This document shows, in pieces, positions 1-11,760 of a stretch of DNA of 64,000 bases. The first letter of the stretch is position 1; every line of letters starts with the position of its first letter. This DNA comes from Rhynochetos jubatus. Lineage: Eukaryota > Chordata > Aves > Eurypygiformes > Rhynochetidae. The position numbers were made by a program, and so were the translations under genes. Location of the stretch: the NCBI GenBank assembly GCA_027574665.1, contig CM050650.1, positions 55,225,304 through 55,289,303 on the forward strand, written 5' to 3'. A model generated the notes under the pieces. The model was given only the letters and a program-made list of their open reading frames with translations, was not told the origin of the DNA and did no database searches.

Positions 1-2079
1 TGACTGACTACCTTTTGTGACTGAAGATGTTACGGGATTTGGAGCGGAAGAGCCAGAAAGCAGATTTTCTAAACAGCAAGATAGCAATGGAGGGCTCTGC
101 AGTGTAACAGGAGCACAGTTTAAAGGAGTCAAATGTTTGGAACATTAGTATCTTCTAAGAAGTTCTCCCCCAGCAGAAGCAGAATGATTGTCAGACCAAG
201 AAGATACTCGATACAAAGTTGACAGAAAATGCCGATGGGTTGCAGGGGGCTGCAGTCTTCACTTTCAGAAGTGATAACCACCTGCTATTTCTAGTGAGCA
301 GATAGATTTGTAGGTGTTTGGTGGTACTTCCAAAGTCAAGGCAGAGGTGTCTTGTCAAGTGACATGCCAGGGAAATTTGAAGTTACTGCTTCAGAAATAC
401 GCTGGGGCTGAAGGTCCAGCCCACAGCCTTGAATGGTGGCAGATTTTCAGGGATTATTCAGTAGTTCCTGCAAAGCTGTCTTCTTTCATTTGGTAGAAAA
501 TTCACAACTTTGGCAGGTGAGCAGACTGAATGAGTAACAAGCAACTTGGTCACAGATTTGATAAAACCTCAAGTTCTCTCTAACTGTAATAATAATTCAG
601 ACGGGATTTAACAAAGAAGCTTGAACAAAACTCTAGTTGTGCTGTGATTACCCAAATTCTCAATGCAGAATATACTGTTTCTAATTCATTGTGGGGGAAC
701 GGAACTACTTAAGCAGCGAGAGGCAACAACTTAAACATCACTATGGAGCATCAGACAACAAAGGGTATTTAAAATAAACCATTATGATAGCTGGACACAT
801 ATAAAAATAATCTCTTTATTGTGATTTTTTTTTTCTCCTCTTTACCCAACAGTGTTATTTCTTAAGAATAAATATTGACAGGTGAAAGTATTTCTGCTGA
901 GCCTGCAATTTTGTGTTTCCTGCAGCAGCAGTGCTGTCATCACCAACTTCTTCCCCAGGCTGCTTGTTCCCTGCCCTACATGGCCCCTTCTTTCTGGGCT
1001 GCACACGGGCTTGCGAGGCCACGCTGCCTTCCAGATGAGGGACCTGACCGAGGGGGGTCACCGCTTCCCACCCTCTTCACCAGCAATGCTGACTTCAGTA
1101 AATCTCCTCCTCCCTGCTTGCTTCTGCCCTTGCACAATCCGTGAGCCATCTGAAACCCTCTGCGGAGCTAAAATAGGGAACAGATTTGACAGGAACACTG
1201 CATTGTTTTAAGACTGGTTGTTTTTCAGTGGAATCAGTTCACTTGAGCCCATTCAACATCACGTTCTCCCAACCGCGGAGGAGAGGTGAGAGGAATAAGG
1301 TAAGGACCCGGGGCTGTGGACTGTCTCACAAAAACTGGTGTGGCTGTGTGTACCCTTCTGATACAGCCAGCCACGTGGGGAGTCGAGCTAAAGTGTTGTG
1401 CTCTGCGCTGGAGCTCTGAGAAAAACCCCACAAGAGCATCTGACTAAGCAGTCACTAATAGCTGAGGTGACAGCACCTTGAGCAGCTGTAGTCGTGTTGG
1501 AAATGAACACGTGACTATCCCCTAAACCACAGCCACCTCGGAAGCTGAGCTTACCCTGAATTAGGAAAGATGATTGATTCTTTCTTCTCCTGCTCGGAGA
1601 GCATTTCAGGCTACGTGACATGAAATAAAAAGCACATTTAAAGAAATTACATTGGTAAATGAAGATCCTAAAATAGTTTCAAAATAGACAACGCTGAAAT
1701 AATTCTGTAAGATTTTTCTTACAGATTTTTCTGTACTCTTTTTTTTACCTTAAAACACTTTCATACTTTGAAGTCAAAACAATTGATTTCAGATCTATTA
1801 CTCTAATACAAGAGAGGTAATAAACTCAGCACCACTCAGAATAAACTTCACAATAACTCTCATGTTACAGTAAACTGAAAAAAACCCTGAATACGTAGTG
1901 ACCCTTTGTGCCAAATCCACTGTTTTAAGCTTTAGTAAGCCATTTGTTCACGGTGTGACAGGAGGTTTTAGCCTGACTGATAGACAGAATACATTGCTTG
2001 GCTTTTAAACCCATTCAAGAAGAGCTCTTTCAGGAAGATCAAAACCCAACCACCTTTCACCTTCAACTCAATAAATCAT
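1..2079. other. Intergenic DNA beyond the ZBTB2 3' end
   Basis: No splice-flanked open frame or recognisable repeat was found here. The open frames are short (under about 110 codons), overlap one another on both strands and have no family resemblance. The stretch from about 900 to 1500 is somewhat richer in GC but is not a CpG island. In the conserved tetrapod order the next gene on this side would be AKAP12, but nothing of it is visible. Confidence 0.6.
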
Positions 2080-2097
2080 ATCCCGTTTAATTCAGTT

Positions 2098-2103
2098 TTT
2101 ATT
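2098..2103 (-). terminator. ZBTB2: Poly(A) signal of ZBTB2 (preferred)
   Basis: Minus-strand AATAAA is followed by a G/T-rich stretch 40-60 nt downstream, the usual layout of a cleavage and polyadenylation site. A second minus-strand AATAAA at 2962-2967 has a weaker downstream element and may serve a shorter isoform. Confidence 0.55.
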
Positions 2104-3000
2104 CAATGAAATTATGTATAAAAACTTACAAATCCGAGAATTTAACTATACACAAAAAGATGATATTCATTTTAAATGTATACACAGAGAAGAGCTGTGG
2201 TTTGTGACTCGCCCTCTCCCACCCCTCCCCCCAAAACATACATGGTCTCCGTTTGCGATGGGGCACTTATTCTGTCCGCTTACGCCTTCTGCTGGCCCAG
2301 CCGTCGCTCGGTGGGCTTTGCTGCTGCTGTCAGTTTAGGATTTTAGGCTACCAGCAAAAAATCTGGGCATCTATATATAATAATAGGAATCAGCAACTTG
2401 ATTTTTAACACAAAGATGCAGTGCTACCGTCAGCAGTAACTAAAACTACAGAATTCACCCTTTCAGTTCTTGCAGACTTTGCCTTGGCTTTGAAACTAAT
2501 GGGACTCTCACAGAGCAGAATTGGCCAGCCAGCACTGCAGATTCACTTTAAAATGACCATGATCCCCTGTTCCTAGAACGTCTCCGCACCACTTTTTTTT
2601 CCTCTTAACTCACGCCATTAGACCACATGAAATTGTGGACATTCCTTGCCTGAGTAAGGCAATGAAGCTTTTCTCCCTCCTTTCATCCAGAACAACTCAA
2701 ACCTATGGCTAACAACATAAGCGTGCGCTGCACTAATGACGGTACAGTGCTCACCAGGATGTCACTTGTCTAGTTTCCTTAGTAGCTTGGGTGACAACGC
2801 TTAGCTTCTCTTCAACAGGCCAATAAAAATGCACACGGCTCGGGACGTTTTCGGTTTGGCTAAAAATAACCTGTGCAATGACTGGTTTTGTCAAACAACC
2901 GAAAGACTTCCTGGGCTGAATCTGAGAGCAGACGGCCAGTTACTTAAGAAGGATGTGTGCATTTATTTACCTGTACCAAATATAAACACAAACACTTTCT

Positions 3001-3060
3001 GTATATATATATATAAATCTTTATACATATACAGTATTTTTTATATATATATATAAAGAT
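3001..3060. repeat. AT-rich inverted repeat in the ZBTB2 3' UTR
   Basis: Two alternating TA runs, each ending in an AAATCTTTATA or TATAAAGAT type flank, face each other around a short GTATATGTATA-like centre. On the transcript this could fold into a long AU hairpin. The runs may equally be a variable microsatellite. Confidence 0.6.
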
Positions 3061-3778
3061 TGCCATCACATTATTATTACAGCTACTTAAGTCAAAGACT
3101 GACCGAGTAACTACTTCGCTTGACTCAATGACGCCATCTGAAACAGATACCCAAAGGCATAGTTGAAGGAAAACATAAGGCTAAAAGAAACCAAAGACCC
3201 TCAGCTCTTTTTAACTCGAAGAACAGAGATTTTTGCATTCACTGAGAAAAGTTCTGAGGGTTTTAAGTTATAACCTTAACCAACTCGCATGTGGACTTCT
3301 AAAACGCACGGTGTTTAATTTGCCAGATCTTCTCAAAATGCCTTTTACCAGGGAAACTAATACACACATATATCTCCTTTGCTTACCAGACTGACACTCT
3401 GTTTCTCATTACACTCATCATTGTGTCTAAATACGCTTCTGAGCAACCTAAATTTTGTTTAAAATCTATTAAATTTGGATTACCTAATACCATCAACACA
3501 GTTAGCTGGATTTTTTTTTTTTCCCACGCTTTCCTTTGTATTAAAATCAATTATGTTGTGGTTTGATGCAAGAGCTTTTTGTTTGTTTTGGTGGGAGAGG
3601 CATAGTCCAATTTCCTAACGTGCCAGTACAGTTCTGGTTCCTGAAGACGAAGGGTGGGAAGGAGGCTGGTGGAAAAGATGGCTGGGCTAAGTGAGGTAAG
3701 AGCTGGGGGAGGGAGGAAAAAATTGGTTTAATAAAAAATGAGTAAAGAAACTTTAAAAAATTGATAGAGGTTTCACAT

Positions 3779-6700
3779 TCAGTCTAACAACACTGCTTCC
3801 TGCTCCTTTTTGATGGAGGCTAACACCGCGTTATCAGTCTCTGTGGCTTCTGTGTCCCCAGCACCTAGCAGAATGGAGCGGTCTTCTTCTAGCGTAAAGA
3901 CAGAGTTTTGATTTTGGCACGAATGTTTGACTACTTCATTGGGCGTTGAAAACGTTTTGTCACACAAGTTACATTTGTAGGGCTTGTTGGTCTGTACCAG
4001 CATGTTGTCCATCTGACTGCCTTCCTCAAAAGTACAGAGTTCCAGAGTCTGTTTGTCCACCATCGTGTAGGTGTCCATGCTCTGGTTTAGGCACACGTGT
4101 CGGGCAGCCTGGTTAGCCCTACAAAAGCTTTTGTCACAAGTGCTGCACTTGAAGGGCTTCCCAGTGTGTATGTACATGTGCTCCCTCCAGTGGCTTTTCT
4201 GAATAAATTTGCGACCACAGATGGAACACTCGTATTTCCGTCTTTTCACTTCCCTCTCCTGATCTGCCTGCTCCAAGTTGTCTATGTCTGCGATATCGGA
4301 GGGGGGCGGTGTCTCGGACTGCTGCTGCCCATCAATTATGGGGGAGTCTGAGATCTGCTGCAGCTCGCTGTCACTGATCATCCCTGCTTCAGGCACTTCC
4401 ACAGCATCTTTATCGGCTGTGTTGTTACACAGAGACAAAGAAATATTACTTTCTCCCTGCTGGCTGGACGTGAAGGGAACTCCCGTGTGGATCTGCAGGT
4501 GCTCTCGCAAACTACTTCGCAGATTGAACCGGCGACCGCAGAGGTGGCAGGCGTAGTATTTTGGGAAGCTTCCGTTCCTCTTCATAATGCTCGGCTTGAC
4601 ATGTGCTATTGTGAGTGAGGAAGGCTGTTCATCTGAAGAAGATGCTTCCATGTTGGCCTCTTCTCCTGCAGGTGAATTATTACCCGCAGCAGATACCAAT
4701 TCCGGAGATAAAGAAGATGGCAACGGGTCGGAAGTGGACATATTTGTCCGGGTCACTTGTGGCAGAGTTGTAGCTAACTGCGAGAGCTGCGAGCCTTCGG
4801 AAACCTGCTCTTGGTTCATCCGCGACGTCTGTGGCCGTGGTTCTCGCCCGAGTTTGTCAGACGCTGATGTAACCTTAGTGGGATGTCTTATCTGGTGATC
4901 TGCAATCTGAATGCCATATAATGAAGATGCTAATGGAAAAACTTGATCCGGGTGTGAAAAAGTTCCCTGACTCGCAAGGCTGGCCTCCTGAATTAGTGGA
5001 TATGCATGCAGAAACTTTATTCCCTGTTCCAGTCGAACCGGGTCAATGAGCTGCGGTGCCATCTTCCCAGTGTACATCAAGTGCAGGAGATAACTGAAGA
5101 TGTCTGGCTGTATGTCAGTCGCTTTCAAACGGACACATTCACTGAAAGGCGAAACACAACGATCAACAAGAGATAAGGAAGATCTTTTTTACCAGATCTA
5201 GGTTATTCAAAGCATCGATAAAAATCAGAGGCACCTACTTAAATTCAAAAGACACAATCTGCAATAAAGATAAACACTTTAACGTAAAAGAGCTAACCTT
5301 ATGGGCCACTTAAAAGATGGCCTCTTTTTCCTCAGCGAAGTAACTGGCTTGAAAGACAAGGCTGTCTGTCCCCTTGCAATCTACACCTTCCTAAATTGCC
5401 CTCGTTTTACAGATTTGTTGTCACATATTGCTATATTTCATAAATTGCAAAGATATTTTCCCCTTTTTTTGTGGTTGGTTTCAAACAGTCTGTAGCTAAA
5501 TGAAAACCTGCTAGCACTGGAGGCTAATTCACAGTCCATTTGCTCAGTACTTAGCCTTGAAAACACCTAAAATTCCCCTGGCACTTGCCGGTTTGGCTTC
5601 TACGGCTTACTACTGTTTACAGCGACGGTTCTGCAAATGCGTGGTATCACCTTGTCTCTACTGCATCACGACCCAGAGACCGTGCAGGACGGGGTGTGAA
5701 TCCCCTGAGGATCTGATGCAAGAGGTGTAGCCCGGGCGCATCGAACTCACGGAGGCTGGGCTCCTTACACAGCAGAACGGTCGCTTCTTTCCTTGAACAG
5801 GGAGGAAGAAACGGTAGCACCAGTGGGACGCCCGGGCAGCCTAACAGCCCCACAGTTACAGTGCTCAACAGAGGGTGGACACCTTGGCTATGATGCCCTC
5901 TCCAGCTGACAGCACGCCCTGTGCAGCAACCCTTAGGGTACCCTGGACTGAAGCACCCACCACTCCCCCGGCTGAGGCTGGGTCTCTGTGCAGCAAGAGA
6001 GGCAAGGTTCACCGAAGAAAGAAAATTGGGAACACCTTGATTAGGCCAGTTCGCTAACAGGAGCGGATCTGGGATTCTAATCGTTTTTTCAGTTATCTGT
6101 AGCTCTTGCATTAAACAAACATTAAATAAAAGACAGAAATGGACATGACTCTGCACCATGGTCTGAAGGCTCTAACCACAGCAGGCTATGAAGCCGAGGA
6201 GGAAATTATAGCCAATTCTCCCATTTCTTGAGGTGCACCCTTCTCCTCTGACTGCTTTAGAATTCAGATGTATTACCCAAAAGTAAACTTTGCAATGCTG
6301 TCTTCCAGAGATGACTGTGTGCTCTTGGTGGAGCATCAAGACCGGGACATCTGCCTGCAGTCCTGTCTCAGAACTGCAAATGCACTTTTGCCCCAGATGT
6401 TTACTTTTGGCTAAGAACCCTTAGCCAAAGTGTTGAGTTTCACTCACTTGACATAAACCTTTTGAGATAATTCAAATAATTGGGAAAAAGACAAAAAAAA
6501 ATAGTCTTTAAACCAGTCTTGTTGCTATCTTCTCAATGCCCTCTATATAAGGTTGTCCACAAAAAAAAAAAAAAAAAAAAAAGAAGAAACTCCCTTATTT
6601 TCCACCACTGTGTAGTGGTTTATTATTTAACTGACTTTGGTAAACCATAAAAACCATGAAACGTATTAACCTCTTTTATAAGTCCGCTTCTCAAAATCTC

Positions 6701-7235
6701 CTAGCAAATACTTACTGGGTTGTACACAATGTTATGGAAATGTCAAGCACCAAGACTAGAGGATAGCGAGTAGGGGAAGGAAAGTGCAAGAGCGAAGACA
6801 GGATCCTCTAAATATTCTACACTAGGAATTCAATTCTTTTTTAAGGATAAAGAACCTGTGCTAAACGGTAGCATTAGTGTTAATGAATCGCAGCTCAAAC
6901 ACATTTTAAACTGAGATTCTAGTTTGTAGGTAAGACTGGATTCCATATTCCTTAGGTCACAGCAAGAAGCAAAAAGAAGGTTTTCAGGTTTCAAAACGTT
7001 GCTAGCCCTCCTTAGCTTAGCTAGCCGAACAACATTTAAACAGCGAACCTTTTCATAGTTACCTGGTTTGATGAACAAACAACATCTTGAAGTAGTTGGA
7101 GAACGAAGCAAGGACCGATTTGTGTGCCTTGAAGTAGACATCACCAATGGCAACTGTGCAGTCACACAGGAAACCGAACTCTCTCTGAGCATTTAGCTGC
7201 TGCAGCAGAATAAGTCCATGGTTGGCCAAATCCAT
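3779..7235 (-). CDS. ZBTB2: ZBTB2, BTB/POZ and zinc-finger transcription factor
   Basis: This encodes a nuclear DNA-binding regulator that dimerises through its BTB domain and mostly represses transcription. Two coding exons on the minus strand join as 7235-7063 (57 codons plus 2 nt) and 5141-3779, giving 511 aa against 514 in human. The BTB exon starts [14 protein letters not shown] and ends in donor AG|GTAACT. The second exon begins after cctttcag and continues [10 protein letters not shown]. Residues 1 to about 110 form the BTB fold ([27 protein letters not shown]). A Ser/Pro-rich linker follows. Zinc fingers lie at about 256-276, 363-383, 390-408 and 448-466. The first two are C2H2. The last two end His-x-Cys (ARHVC, VKHSC), that is C2HC, as in the known family. 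The C terminus ends in an IKKEQE patch and LLD. I chose the ATG at 7235 over the one at 7268 because the upstream one lies before a good acceptor (tttttcag) and is intronic. Confidence 0.97.
5142..7062 (-). other. ZBTB2: ZBTB2 intron 2 (between the coding exons)
   Basis: GT-AG intron on the minus strand splitting a Ser codon (AG|T). It contains a 22-base A run at 6561-6582 and a nested inverted repeat at 6277-6429. A 170-codon minus-strand open frame at 5647-6159 has no family resemblance and no splice support, so I treat it as chance. Confidence 0.85.
6277..6429. repeat. Nested inverted repeat with alternative hairpins
   Basis: CCAAAAGTAAAC at 6277-6288 is the exact reverse complement of 6399-6410. 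The 3' part of that second arm also starts a perfect 10-bp stem, TTTGGCTAAG at 6406-6415 and CTTAGCCAAA at 6420-6429, with a 4-nt loop. The two structures share bases and exclude each other. Confidence 0.7.
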
Positions 7236-7246
7236 TTTTTGACGCT
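7063..7246 (-). other. ZBTB2: ZBTB2 exon 2 (start codon and BTB N-half)
   Basis: The exon starts after ttgtttttcag and ends at AG|GTAACT. It has 11 nt of 5' UTR followed by the ATG at 7235-7233. It codes for the first 57 residues and two thirds of codon 58. Confidence 0.92.
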
Positions 7247-10200
7247 CTGAAAAACAAATGAGTTCCATGTGAAACTTAACAGTAGACAGAGACGCAACAG
7301 TAGATGTCTCTTAACAGGTACTTTCCTCCAATAGCCATGTATCGTGCTTTAGTAACACCTCTTAGTCCCAGGCTACCGTGTAAATGACATCTCGCGTGTA
7401 GGCAAGGGTCTCTGCTTCACGGTGGGCAGCGCGATTCACAAAAGGTACGGGTGACTTGCCGAGGGCTTAAAAAGCAAAGCAGAGCCAGGACTAAAGAGTT
7501 CCGAAAAGGCATGGGGGGGTGGGGCTTGCATACAGAAACATAAGTTGCTAAAGGCGAGGAAGAAATATTAATAAGCAGTAAACACATCTATTTGTAATGG
7601 GAAGAGCTAAGTATTTGGCTACCACTTGTCTGTTCCAACAGGAAAAAGAAATGTCCCTCCGGGTATCAGTCACCCCCAATGGAGTGGGTGGGAGAGGCAA
7701 GAGCAGGACCCAGTAAAAGACAAGTTAGGTGACTTTGACATAAAAGACACGTAGCGATACTGAAATTTCAGGTTAAAAGTATGTGTCCATCCAGCTGACT
7801 CCAGACCCAACATTAAGTAATTAATAAGCATTCCTGATGGTTATGCCCTCTCTTGGGAAATACCAGATACACTTCTGTGTCTTCGCAGGCTGAAACAATT
7901 AATTCATTCCAGGTACTGGCAATCCCTCTGGACTACCAGAAGAGGAGGGGCCAACCTTTTCACTCAACAACTCTTTATTTACTCAGATCAGCTACAACAG
8001 CATTTTGTACAGAGCCTGTGTGCCAGAGTGCCTCACGCTCACCTAGCCAATCAAGAAACCCGAGAGATGCGGTTCCATCCATTGCCGGCCGTCGGTGCAA
8101 GGTAGGAGCCCTTAACCTGAGCCCCCTTAAACCAGGGCTTCTGCAGCCCCCCACCCTTCCTGCGCTTCCCTATGCCAGCTGCTGGGGCCTCCCCTCAAAG
8201 AGCTACCTAACAGCCATAGAGTTTTGCCTCAAGGATTCAGGGGCAGCCTTGGATGCAAGAATTGGTAACTTTGGGAAGAAGAATAGCCAGGGAAACACAT
8301 TAGGGCAGTTGCGTACGGTTGGACGGATGAATATATGGCTAGAAAGGGCAAGTGGATCTAAACGTAACCAAGACCAATAGAGCCTGGGGCAGAAAAAGGG
8401 AAAGCATGAAGTAACGTGGGTGTGTACGGAGCCGCGTGAAACAGCACGGGAAGTCAACAAAATACCTGGCATGTAATGGCCAGAGCGGTGCAGAAGCTCT
8501 ATGAACAGAAAAGAAAGCGAAACCAGAAGTGGATCAAAAGCGGTAAGTTTATAAAAAGTCTTGGGGTTTTCCCCTCCAAATTTAATGCAAAGTGACTGAA
8601 ATTTTAGGTGAGGTACAAACAGCCAGTTTCTTCTGTACAGTAAGAGCGTGGCTCTTTGGGAAAGAGAATAAAAGTGCGTTCCATGTACACCAGTACGTTT
8701 AGTCATCGGGGAAACAAGTATTTCTGCTCGCTGGAGAGTGATGAATGCCCTTGTGTTTAAACCAATAACCAGGCCGGCCAAACGCTTTCCAGACATGAGA
8801 CCAGAACTCGTTTGAGTCAGGGGCGTCAGGGCAAAGGGAGAAATCTGGGTTGAGATAGAGTTGATTACTTTCTCACAGTTAACAGAAGTACCCAGGTTCC
8901 AACTCTCACCAGGTCCATCCTCTCCTCCCTAAAGTGCTGTTTGGATAATTACGTTTGTGCAAGCAGCGTGCTAAAATGCATTCCCTCTCTCCAAAAGAGG
9001 GAATACTTGCTGCCAGTAGTAACGAAAAGTCACGTTCATCGCTACTTAGACCCGCAAGATGCTCCACGCAGGCAGACTTGGTGATGGTACGGAAAACATG
9101 CTCGATTTTTCTTTTTTTTGGGGGGGGGGGCAGCTTTAATTTAAGATCATTCCGCGCGGTTCTTTTTTCAGTCCCTCAGTGCTGAGCCTGGTGCGTGCTT
9201 GTCGGGCAGAGCAATTCCTCGATGTGAGGGACAGCGCGGCGCTCCCTGCGGGTACCGCCCTCTGGGTTTGCCGGGCCGATAGCTTCAGCCCCGTACAGAC
9301 AGCAGGCGCGGTGGCGCTGGAAGCCGTTCCCCTTCCTCACCGACCGGGACTAACCGACTCACGAGACGGTACAGGCGCGCGACTCTAGGGTCAGACGCTT
9401 TGGGACGGGAGGACTAGAGCAATGACACCCAACGACCCCACCGGCGGGTCAAACGCCACGCGCGGCTGGGTCCCTTCGGGGAACGTTTATTTCGGGGACC
9501 CCGAAAGGGAAAAGCAGTGTGCGCGAGCCAAGGAGGAGGCTGGGAAAGAGCCGGTCCGGCGCCAAGGCGGAGGAGGGAAACGCCGGCAGCGGCGGGGAGG
9601 GACAGGGGAGCGGAGAGCGGGCGCCGCCCGGGCGGGGGCAGCCGGCGGCGCTGACAGGAAACAGCTGCCGGCCCGGATCGGGTCCGGCCCCGCGGACACC
9701 GACCCGCTACCTCCCGCCCGCCTGGCAGCCCCGCCCGCCGCAACGGGCCCGCGCGAACGCGCCGGCAGCGGGGAGGGGGGGGGGACACGGAGTTGGGGGG
9801 GGGGGGGCGCGCCGCTCGGGCGCTCCCGCCGGCGCCGTAGCGCGCGGGGCGGGGGCGTGGCCTGCCGCCCGCCTTCTCCCCTCCCGCCGAGTCACGCCCG
9901 GCCTCAGCGGCACAGGTGACGGCGCCCTCCCATTGGCCGCCGGGGCGGAAGGCAGGGTGGCCGCGCGCCGCTCTCACTGGCTGCGCCCCGCCCCTTCGCC
10001 CGCCTCCCCTCCCTCCCTCCCCCCTCCCCTCCCCCCCCCTCTCCCCCCCCCCCCGCGCACGCCACGCGCGCACGGACGGACGGAGACGGCGCGAGACGCA
10101 GCGCGAGCGGAGCCGCCAGGGCGCGCGAGACGGGAGCCGCCGCCGCCGCTGCCGCCGCCAGGGCCGCCCCAGCCTGCGAGGAGAGACAGGCGGGGCCGCC

Positions 10201-10725
10201 CCCTCCCGCTCCGCGCCCTCCTCCCCCGCCCTTCCCCGCGCCGGATGCCGCCGGAGGGGGGGGCCGCCCCGCTGCGGGCGGGGAGGACGCGCGGGCCCCG
10301 ACCGGCCGAGCCGAGCCCCCCGCCCCCTCCCTCCCTGCCCCCCTCCGCCCCCTTCCCTCCCCCGGCGCGGCCCACCCCCCCCCGCCCGGCCCTCCCTTCC
10401 CCGCGGCGCGGGCCCATCCCCCCCTCCCGGGCTGTGTCCCGGATGGAACCGCCCGGCCCGGCCCGGCCCGGCTCGGCCCGGCGGGGGTTTACCAGGAGCC
10501 CCGTCGGCGCCAGGCGCGACCCGCCTCCTCCCCCGCGCCCCCCTCCCCCCCCGCCCCGGATCCCCGCGGCCGGGCGCCCCTCGCAACACAATGAGGAGGC
10601 AGGGGCCTCGCAGGCCCCGCCGCGCCCCCGCCTCAGCCCTGGGCCGCGGCCGGTGCGGCGGGACCGGGCGCACGTGCGGGCGGCCCCGGGATGCCCCGGC
10701 GGGGCGCGGCGCGACCGGTGCTCAC
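7247..10725 (-). other. ZBTB2: ZBTB2 intron 1
   Basis: This runs from the donor CAG|GTGAGC at 10726/10725 to the acceptor at 7247-7249 on the minus strand. The 5' third is the CpG island; the rest is ordinary sequence. A short T run followed by an 11-G run lies near 9112-9130. Long open frames here (for example 8203-8796 minus and several in 9.4-10.7 kb) are composition effects. Confidence 0.7.
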
Positions 10726-10870
10726 CTGGGGGGAGGAGGGGGAGGGGGCGCGGGCAGCCGAGGCGCCTGGTGCCGGGCGGGCCGCCGCCGTCTCCGCGCC
10801 CAGCAGCGGCAGCAGCAGCAACAACGGAGTCAGCGCGGCGGCGGCGGCGGCGGCTTTTCCTGTCCGGTTA
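10726..10870 (-). other. ZBTB2: ZBTB2 exon 1, 5' UTR (5' edge approximate)
   Basis: A strong minus-strand donor CCCAG|GTGAGC ends the exon at 10726. The exon holds GCC and GCT trinucleotide runs and no start codon joined to the BTB frame. The 5' end is a guess, placed between the donor and the E-box-like motif at 10878-10887. Human ZBTB2 also has an untranslated first exon. Confidence 0.5.
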
Positions 10871-10877
10871 CGTTAGG

Positions 10878-10887
10878 GTCACATGAC
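10878..10887. promoter_or_regulatory. E-box / M-box-like site upstream of ZBTB2 exon 1
   Basis: GTCACATGAC (GTCATGTGAC on the ZBTB2 strand) fits the extended E-box bound by MITF/TFE and USF family bHLH-zip factors. It sits next to the inferred start of transcription. The motif is seen; binding is inferred. Confidence 0.4.
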
Positions 10888-11760
10888 CGAGAGCGGAGCA
10901 CAGAGGCTGCAGCGAGGAGCCCCCGCCGGGGGGGAGGGGAGGCGGCGAGCGCTGTGGCGGCAGCAGCAGCAGCAGGAGCCACCCAGCCCCCCCCCCGCCC
11001 GCCCCTCCCTCCCCCGCCCGCCGCGCGGGCCGCACCGGCGGGCCCGGCCCCGCCGCCGCCGCCGCCCTCCTCTTCCCGGGCACCCCCTCCCTCCCCCCCC
11101 GGGTCCCGCAGTGGGCGCGCTGCCCCTTTAAAACTCCCGGGGGTGGACACCGGCACCTCCCGCTCCGCTCGCCCGGGTTGCGGGATAACGGGCCGGGCCC
11201 CCGGCAGCCTGCGGGGCCGGAGCGGGGAGGCGCTGCGCTCGCCGCCTTCCCGGCGCCCGCCCGGCTCTCGCCGCGGCTGCTTGTCGCCGGTGCCGCCGGG
11301 AGGTGGGGGGGGCGCACCGGGCGGCTCCTGGCGGGCGGCGCTCGGGTTCCTCCCCCCCGCCTTTCCCAGCCGCGCTCCCGGGGAGAAGTGGCGGGCGCAG
11401 GTGCGTCCCTCCGCTTCCCGCCGGGGATGGGGGAGACGAGGACACGGCGCGGGAGCGGAGTGGCGTGGTAGCACGCGCTGTCCCGCGCCTCCCGGGGGTG
11501 TCGGGCACGAGCTTTGTGGGGGTGCCCTCCTCCGCCCCGGTATCCCCGGGGGGTCCGCGTCGGGTGCGCTGCGGGGCCGACCGTGGCGGTGGCGGTGCGG
11601 CTGCCCTGGGCTGGCTCGGGGTGAGCCGTGCGGTGGGACAGAGCCCTTTCGGGGGAGGAAGGTGGGAGGTGGCGTTTGCTTCTTGCCTGCTCGGGCTGCA
11701 GAAGTTATCCGAGCCCGAGGGTTCGGATTCCGCTTTCGGAGGGGGCGCGCGTAGCGGTCT

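Larger units (their letters stand above)
2080..3778 (-). other. ZBTB2: ZBTB2 3' untranslated region
   Basis: This lies downstream of the ZBTB2 stop codon on the minus strand and is AT-rich with no coding potential. The best 3' end is the AATAAA (minus) at 2098-2103, because G/T-rich sequence follows it on the minus strand at about 2040-2060. An earlier minus-strand AATAAA at 2962-2967 would give a roughly 0.8-kb 3' UTR instead of 1.7 kb. The region contains an AT-rich inverted repeat at 3001-3060. The exact cleavage site is inferred. Confidence 0.6.
9400..11760. promoter_or_regulatory. ZBTB2: CpG island of the ZBTB2 promoter
   Basis: About 2.3 kb of very high GC with dense CpG and long C or G runs (for example near 9775-9808 and 10010-10053) give strong G-quadruplex or i-motif potential. 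The ZBTB2 first exon lies inside it. Many overlapping long open frames on all six frames, rich in Pro, Arg, Gly and Ala, follow from the composition and are not genes. A divergent plus-strand transcript could start here (a donor-like GCAG|GTGCGT lies near 11400), but nothing more supports one. Confidence 0.85.

Noticed and set aside
5647..6159. 170-codon minus-strand open frame in ZBTB2 intron 2
   Set aside because: It lies between two exons that join perfectly without it, shows no family resemblance and has no good splice sites at its edges.
8203..8796. 197-codon minus-strand open frame in ZBTB2 intron 1, with a 175-codon plus-strand frame overlapping it
   Set aside because: The frames overlap on opposite strands and neither shows a domain or coding bias.
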